Source: Hansfordia pulvinata
Lineage: Eukaryota > Ascomycota > Sordariomycetes > Xylariales
Assembly: GCA_006538405.1 (NCBI GenBank)
Contig: BJKQ01000016.1
Coordinates: 434,001-498,000 of the forward strand
Length of the DNA: 64,000 bases
Direction of reading: 5' to 3'
Part shown: positions 58,376-64,000 of the stretch, piece after piece
Layout: every line of letters starts with the position of its first letter
How positions within the stretch are numbered: the stretch's first letter is position 1
Made by a program: the position numbers and the translations under genes
Notes under the pieces: model-generated
Databases searched by the model: none
What the model was told of the DNA's origin: nothing
The model's input: only the letters and a program-made list of their open reading frames with translations

Positions 58376-58909
58376 CTACGATCCAAACGAGGATCGGTCA
58401 AAGGGTACCTTGCTGGGGCCAAGACGGCAGAGAAGCAGACCGCCGACCTTGCGGGCGGTAGCCTCGCGGGCCTCGAGGACGCCACGGTCAGTGCTGAGGA
58501 TCAGGCTCTCGCCGAGGGAGAGACCGCGTGTCTTTGCGCGGACATGGTCGAACCCGCGGCCCAGGCGCTCGAGCTCGGCGAGCGAAGCGTGGAGTGGCCT
58601 CTTGCCGGACGACACGGCCTTGCACGAGCCTAGGACCGGTCTTCCGCCCTCGCCGTACTTGAGCCCGACCCACAGGCGGGACTCGGCAGCGTTGGCCGTC
58701 GTCAAGGGCTCGGGGACGTAGGTCGACAGGGTGGTCGGGTCGGGAGGGCTGGCTCCCCCGCGCGTGACGTACGACACCCAACCCGCACGTTGCATGGCCA
58801 GCAGAACTAGCAGGTTGTACTTTGTGGCTTTGACCGAAGTCAGGCCCAGACGCGCCTTTGAGGCGTTCTGCAGGTGCGAGCACATGTTGACCACGTTCGT
58901 GATGCCCAT
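58376..58909 (-). CDS. MRPS8: Mitochondrial ribosomal protein uS8m
   Basis: Small-subunit protein that binds the 16S-like rRNA central domain in mitochondria. 177 residues, single exon. N-terminus MGITNVVNMCSHLQNASKAR, centre TYVPEPLTTANAAESRLWVG, C-terminus SLILSTDRGVLEAREATARK and VGGLLLCRLG, the S8 signature. No cleaved targeting peptide is needed: the family uses an internal basic N-terminus. Intact. Confidence 0.92.
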   Translation of the reverse strand: MGITNVVNMCSHLQNASKARLGLTSVKATKYNLLVLLAMQRAGWVSYVTRGGASPPDPTTLSTYVPEPLTTANAAESRLWVGLKYGEGGRPVLGSCKAVSSGKRPLHASLAELERLGRGFDHVRAKTRGLSLGESLILSTDRGVLEAREATARKVGGLLLCRLGPSKVPFDRSSFGS

Positions 58910-60341
58910 CTTGGCCGTTCTCCTTCCAGTCCTTTCTCGCTCCTTGCTGTGGGGAAGGGGTGATTGGTCGAGATCTTCTTGGAGGGGTTGCAGGTGCTGA
59001 GCCCTTCTGCGCCCGCCGGTCTTCCTTCTCCCGGAATCGTTGACGGCGTCCGGAGAGAAAGTTGTTGCGGCGTAGGCCGGGCCGTCAGTGTGGATGTGTC
59101 GCGCGAGGTCGGGTTGCTGGAGCTTAGATGGGATTCGATGGGGATTTCGGGGGTCGAGTAGGATGTTACTTGGGTTGGGGATGAGAGCTTTATGAGAGGC
59201 GGTGGGCAGGTCTCGATGTTTCGCGTGGGTGGTCGGCGCGGTATCAAACGGCTGGGCGGCAGTGTTTGAATGGGAAATGTGAAGCCTTCAACCAAATTGA
59301 AAATGTTGGCTGCACTGGACGCGGTACGCGGTCTGCAGGTCTGAATACCTCGCTCTCCCGAATGGTACATCAGAATTGAGCCAGCCTCCGGGCTCATGAG
59401 AAGATACTCTGGGTACTGTTCTGGCTAGACCCGTACCGCCATTCAGCGGACTCTGTCCAGCCTTGGAGGTCGGGCAGTTTTTGCGCCCGGACTGGACCTG
59501 ACCACCCGTGGTGTGCAGCCGGCGACCAACTGGGAGCCAGCACTGCTCAGCTCGACCAGCTGCAAGCGGTAGCTCCACAGCAGCTTCCTCCTCCGGCTGC
59601 ACCTCACCTGCTTGAAGGCACTGACTGATAGGCGGTACGTACCTCAATCTGCTCACATCAAGAGGCTCGCCCACGTACCTAATACCACTGTCCACCAAGT
59701 TCCGACGTCATCAGCGCTGACAGACTCGGGCGCTCGGAGCGGCTGGCTGATTGGTCCATGTGCTCGACCTCCGAATCCCCGTTCATCCCCACCAATGCAT
59801 CTGCCTCCTCCCAGTGGCCGGCTAAGCGCCCAACTGCTCGAATCCATCCCCGGGCCTGGCTTTGTCGCCCTCTGACTGGCTGCTCGCCTCCCGCCAAAGA
59901 CCCGTCACTCGATCCCCGCCAGCCAGCAACGTCCCTCATACCAGTGACGCCCAGCCAGACAGGTCGGCCGGTAACACGGCAGGGAAGCTGGGCTGTAGTG
60001 CAGACCGAGCTCGGCTGCCGAATCGTGGCGGGTGAATAAGACATTGGCGAGCTCATGTTGCGCTCCTGCCGGCCCGGCCCTGGAGTCTTCCCAGCCTGAT
60101 CGCCGTCATCCTCTTTGCGCTTCTTCCGCGTCAGCTCTTTCGCTGGCTGCCCCTCTGAACTTGTCCCTCTCCGCCACAGGATTCTTGTGATACTGTACCC
60201 GTACACGCCCTTGGAAGTCAAACCGCGCTTCAGCAGCAAGCAGCTGACTTTGAAGCCTCTCGCCGGCTTGGTACTGTGCCCTTTTCGTCAGCCTGCTTCC
60301 AGTCAGCCGATAGCCCCTCACCAAGAGCCACCACCCTCGCC
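58910..60341. promoter_or_regulatory. Divergent region: MRPS8 / Pro-rich protein gene
   Basis: 1.43 kb between divergent starts. No gene or clear TATA box recognised. C-rich tracts at about 60050-60340 precede the plus-strand gene. Confidence 0.45.
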
Positions 60342-62124
60342 ATGGCGGGCCGCCCTGGGGAGGAGAACGTTGCAACCCTGTGAGTGACCCGTAGGCTCTT
60401 CCTTTATGATCATGTACTGTTCTATCGTGACTGCAGTTTGCGCTGCCCATCGTGAACATCCTCTCCTCACGTCATATCAACCATTCGCATGCGCATCTTA
60501 GCTTACCCGCGCGGCCCTCCGCAGTCATGGTGATCTTCACTACTTCTACGGCCCCCCGGACGCCAATCCGCCTCACCACCGCTTTGACAAAGGCTCCTAC
60601 GTCTACCTGTTCGAGAATGCCAATGACCGTCGCGCCCGTCTTGAGATTGCGAATCACGCGGGCACTGAGCACCAGGATGCATTCGACGGGTGTAAGTTTG
60701 TCACGATTTCCTGTTTGTTTTCAAATTTCGCTCCGACAGATGCCTCAAAACCCTACCTAGCCGCGCAGACTCTTTCGTTTCGCGCTGTAGGGTTCCGACG
60801 GCGCGTCTCGTCGCGTGCCCAGCCTACCAGTTCCTAATACAATACGGCAGTTCTTGATCATACGAAGGTGCGATACTCGTACAACCATCAATGCCTTGTC
60901 AGTATCATCGTCGATGGTGTGACAGGAGCTCCTGTGGACCAGAACCATTGGCATCTCCCTACCTTTGATCCCCACAACCAGAACAAATACCACTACCGCC
61001 TTCAGTCGTTGGACATATATTTCTGGACACAGAAGGACGCGCTCAAGTTTGTCAACGGCATACGAAGGGTTCTGCCTGCGGCCCAGGTCGAGGTGGCTGA
61101 CGAGCCGCCGCCACCGCCTTCTCAGCACATATACGCCTCTCCGCCCACCGATGTCAACCCGTTAGTCCAAAAGCTGGAGAACGCCGCCATCTCAAATTCA
61201 AGAGCTGGGGAGGGGCAGTCCGTCCCAAGCTTTGCGCCACCGCCCGTCTCGGCAGACACGCCAGACACGAGTTCCGCACAGACATCAGCCAGCTTCCAAC
61301 CCATAGCCTACAACCCCGCTGCGCCTCCTGCCCCTGAGCAGATCCAACATCGCGAGAAGACGCCGCCACCTGATGACGGTGACCAAGATCCCCTGGCTGC
61401 CGCAGTGGCCAGTGACCATGGCGTCCCTCCCACACCAGGCTACCCGCCCCAAACACTTCCTGGACCACCCCCTCCGCCAACGCCCGGCCACCCTGGCGTC
61501 ACAAGCCCAGGCTTCCCTCCGGCCACGCCCGGTCACCCTGTCATGAGCCCCGGATTCCCACCATCTCACTTCGGGCAGCCACAGCCGCACCGGGCCGGCT
61601 CGGTGCCCCATGCGGGCCTGGCGTCTCCCGGCCTCGCCAGCCCCTACGGAGCACAGTTCCCGGGATCGCCGGGCTTTGCGCCACCACACCACTCGCAATC
61701 GCTTCATCAGCACCAAGTCGCTAGCCCGGGTTTGCCCCCATCACAGAATGCGCAACGTATGCATCACCCTCAGATCACAAGTCCGGGTTTGCCACCACAG
61801 CACGCACAGCAAGTGCCATCTCAGGTACCTTCGCACACAGCTTCCCCTCAGGTTACAAGCCCAGGACTACCGCCCCCTGCTGGTAGCTTCGCGAGCTTCA
61901 ACTACAGCCAACAACCGCAACAGCAACAGCACGCGCAGCTGCCGCCCGAGAGTATTCACCAGCAGGTATACCGCCCAACCGAGGTGGAGCACAAGAACCA
62001 CCACAGCAATCACGAGTACAAGACCAGCGCCGACGGCAAACCTAGCAAGCTTGGGCAAAACGCCGAGAGACTAGAGAAGGGCGTGACTGGGATGCTGAAG
62101 AGGTTTGAAAAGAAGTTCGGCTGA
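60342..62124 (+). CDS. Conserved fungal protein with N-terminal folded region and Pro/Gly-rich repeats
   Basis: Three exons 60342-60379, 60525-60691 and 60851-62124 (introns 145 and 159 nt); the joins keep frame and give 492 residues. The N-terminal region reads HGDLHYFYGPPDANPPHHRF, YVYLFENANDRRARLEIANH, DAFDGFLDHTKVRYSYNHQ and LQSLDIYFWTQKDALKFVNG, a conserved fungal block of unknown function. From about residue 160 it becomes Pro/Gln/His-rich with many SPGLPP/SPGFPP units (SPGLASP, TSPGLPPQH), ending in a short helix-like KGVTGMLKRFEKKFG. No signal peptide. A cytosolic adaptor is plausible, but I know no function. Confidence 0.8.
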
Positions 62125-63885
62125 AGGCGGTTGTGCCGGTGACGACAGGAGCAGAAGGCAGAACTGTGGGATTCATGTTGAAAGCTCTAGGAGGTCAGAT
62201 TTTGTTTCCTGTAGCATAGCAAGAGCAGCCATGGTTACCTATCCGAATTTTCTCTTTGGCGTTGAGACATGAACCTGCTCCCCCAAAGCTCCAAAGTTAG
62301 GAAGTATGTGCTGCTGTGAGGCTCTTGGGGCAAGAGTGAGGCGGATTGTTTCGAGTCCGTCGAGAGCCAGGTACAACGACATTTCCGGATCCGTCTCAAG
62401 GCTGCGTGACACATGCACCCAGGCCGATGCGGATTCCTTCCCTCAAGCTGCAACTCGGCGGTCTCGACAACACGAAGGCTGCTGTTGAAATCATGCCCAT
62501 ACCTGCCTCGTCCTTTGCCGTGCATCAATCCGGGTTCAAACAGGCCAATCTCATACGAAGGCCAGGGACTCATCCTCGCTGCCTAAGTCACCATGTCTGA
62601 CAAGGCGCTGGACCTGCGCCACGACTTTGGGGGCCGCTCAGCTGCGGGCGATCGCGAGGGGGGGAACCAAGAGAAGGGCAGCCCCATGCTGGATGACGAC
62701 ACGCTGCAATTCTGGCAAATACCGGCAGGAGGGTCGCACCGCTTCTGCTGCTGCTGTGGTGGGTATTCTGAGAGGCACTGCCTAGGTAGCAAGTGCGTGT
62801 GAGCGGCCGCACATGGATGCTTTCCTTTTCTGCGGAGACGTCCAGCTCTGTTTTCCTCCATCTTCCTCCTATGGCTCTCTGTGCCTGCAACATACATGTA
62901 TTGCACAAACGGAAAACGGCTTAGTACGGGGGAGCTGGTTGAGGGGGGAAGGGGGGGGGGGTTGGCGTGGCACCGGTGGCACTGGTGGTGAGGCCTCAGC
63001 CCTATTTGCTCGCACTTGCCGACGAGTCATCACGCATTCGGAGACGATCCAGCTGCTCGGAGTCGGCAGGCAGGATAGGACGCCGGACCCCTCGGTCATA
63101 CCTAAGCGCGAGTAACCGAAGGCGCCAGGTATCTGTATTGGTACCAGGTAGGTAGAATCTCATTTAGCTACCACCTGGTACCTGCCGTACTTTGAGTACA
63201 AGATTCCCCGACGGAGCTGTTGGCAGTTAGATGGCGCGCTGGCTGGTTGACGACTAGGAGCACCTGACCCCGCAGCTGCTTGCTCACGGTCAGGGTTTCG
63301 TTTCGCCCGACAAGATGACCCTGGTATTTGTCTCGGAGAGCGACGGGAGGGTCCAGACGATGTGAGCCAAGGGGTAGCATCGGGGGGTCGAGTCGAGTCC
63401 ATCGGGGGTGGTTTGAGACATGAGGCAAGCAAGGCACTGGAGGCCTTTGCCGACCATTGCAGGCCATGCAAGGTACGAGCTACGCTGGCCCTGCGTCTGA
63501 GATCAGGGCGTGGGAGTTTCCGTCCATACATGAGCCCATCTGCCTGGTCCCACGTCGGCGGAGAGGCGATGCGCTCAGGGATTTTGACTCTGCACTGTAC
63601 CCGGGGGTTGTACAAGAGGGATGAGAGGATGGCAAGGTAAGAGGTCGAGGAGACGAATGGCGGCACCTACCTATAGATAAGGGCGTGCACACATACGAGA
63701 CGAATAGACGGATGCACGTGTTACCGAGAGGGCCAGAATCGTGTCGTTCCCGTCGAAAAGAGCGCCCCCCTTGCGTGACCTGCTGCTGTTGCTGCTGCTC
63801 TCGTATCAGAGTACGAGGGCCGATGGCCTGTTGGTGGTAACTCTCGCAGTGAATCACGACTATTGAGGGCATAATGTCTGTATCG

Positions 63886-63918
<33 letters not shown>

Positions 63919-64000
63919 TCGGTCATGGACCTATCTACATGTCTCTTCTGTGTGTCGGGCACAAGTACCTACCTACTCGTACGAGTGGGGTACCCAGATA
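62125..64000. other. Intergenic to right edge, no gene recognised
   Basis: 1.9 kb. Holds a G10-11 run (62951-62961), a TACTCGTA octamer at 63974 near the edge and the hexamer repeat listed separately. Small frames (for example 62593-62802, 69 codons with a CCCCGG patch) have no support. Confidence 0.5.
63883..63921. repeat. (TCGCTG)n hexanucleotide microsatellite
   Basis: About 6.5 units. On the minus strand the open frame reads Asp-Ser repeats, but no gene is recognised around it. Confidence 0.95.

Noticed and set aside
63480..63962. 160-codon minus-strand frame with Asp-Ser repeats
   Set aside because: Produced by the TCGCTG microsatellite; the rest of the frame shows no conserved features.

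Overview
The window is nuclear DNA of a filamentous ascomycete (Pezizomycotina, most likely Sordariomycetes). Genes are GC-rich and carry short GT..AG introns (mostly 54-160 nt). Several products are fungus-specific: a lysine-pathway homoisocitrate dehydrogenase, an Adp1-type ABC transporter, a But2-domain secreted protein, and small secreted proteins. One AT-rich block of about 6 kb looks like transposons ruined by repeat-induced point mutation (RIP). The species cannot be named from sequence alone.

Layout. 1-231: 5' end of a GH18 chitinase running off the left edge. 3.3-5.8 kb: mitochondrial elongation factor G. 6.8-10.7 kb: a divergent pair, a chymotrypsin-fold protein with C2H2 fingers (triad reads His-Asp-Cys) and a protein with a C-terminal membrane anchor. 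11.0-12.6 kb: membrane-anchored aspartic protease. 14.1-15.7 kb: PLP aminotransferase. 16.6-18.1 kb: secreted class 3 lipase. 20.0-21.3 kb: Cys-rich single-pass membrane protein. 24.8-28.3 kb: Adp1-like ABCG transporter. 28.9-33.0 kb: a probable mitochondrial small-subunit ribosomal protein (mS26-like) and the nucleolar GTPase Nog2, sharing one divergent promoter. 34.0-38.9 kb: three secreted-protein genes. 39.3-46.6 kb: repeat island. 47.3-48.6 kb: secreted SurE-type phosphatase with an in-frame TAG. 49.0-50.1 kb: homoisocitrate dehydrogenase. 54.2-57.2 kb: long disordered protein. 58.4-58.9 kb: mitoribosomal uS8m. 60.3-62.1 kb: conserved fungal protein with a Pro-rich tail. The remainder is intergenic, rich in short repeats and in the octamer TACGAGTA.

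Three themes stand out. (1) At least seven genes that otherwise look intact need one extra base (in the aminotransferase, two extra or one fewer), often inside a short C or G run, to restore their conserved frame. This most likely reflects assembly error and not mass pseudogenisation. (2) The repeat island holds two pairs of direct repeats, one nested inside the other, plus an unusual 165-bp minisatellite with codon-like spacing. It is flanked on both sides by secreted-protein genes, as in fast-evolving effector compartments. (3) Translation and ribosome functions recur (mEF-G, mS26-like, Nog2, uS8m) among otherwise unrelated neighbours. There is no biosynthetic gene cluster, CRISPR array, rRNA or convincing tRNA gene.
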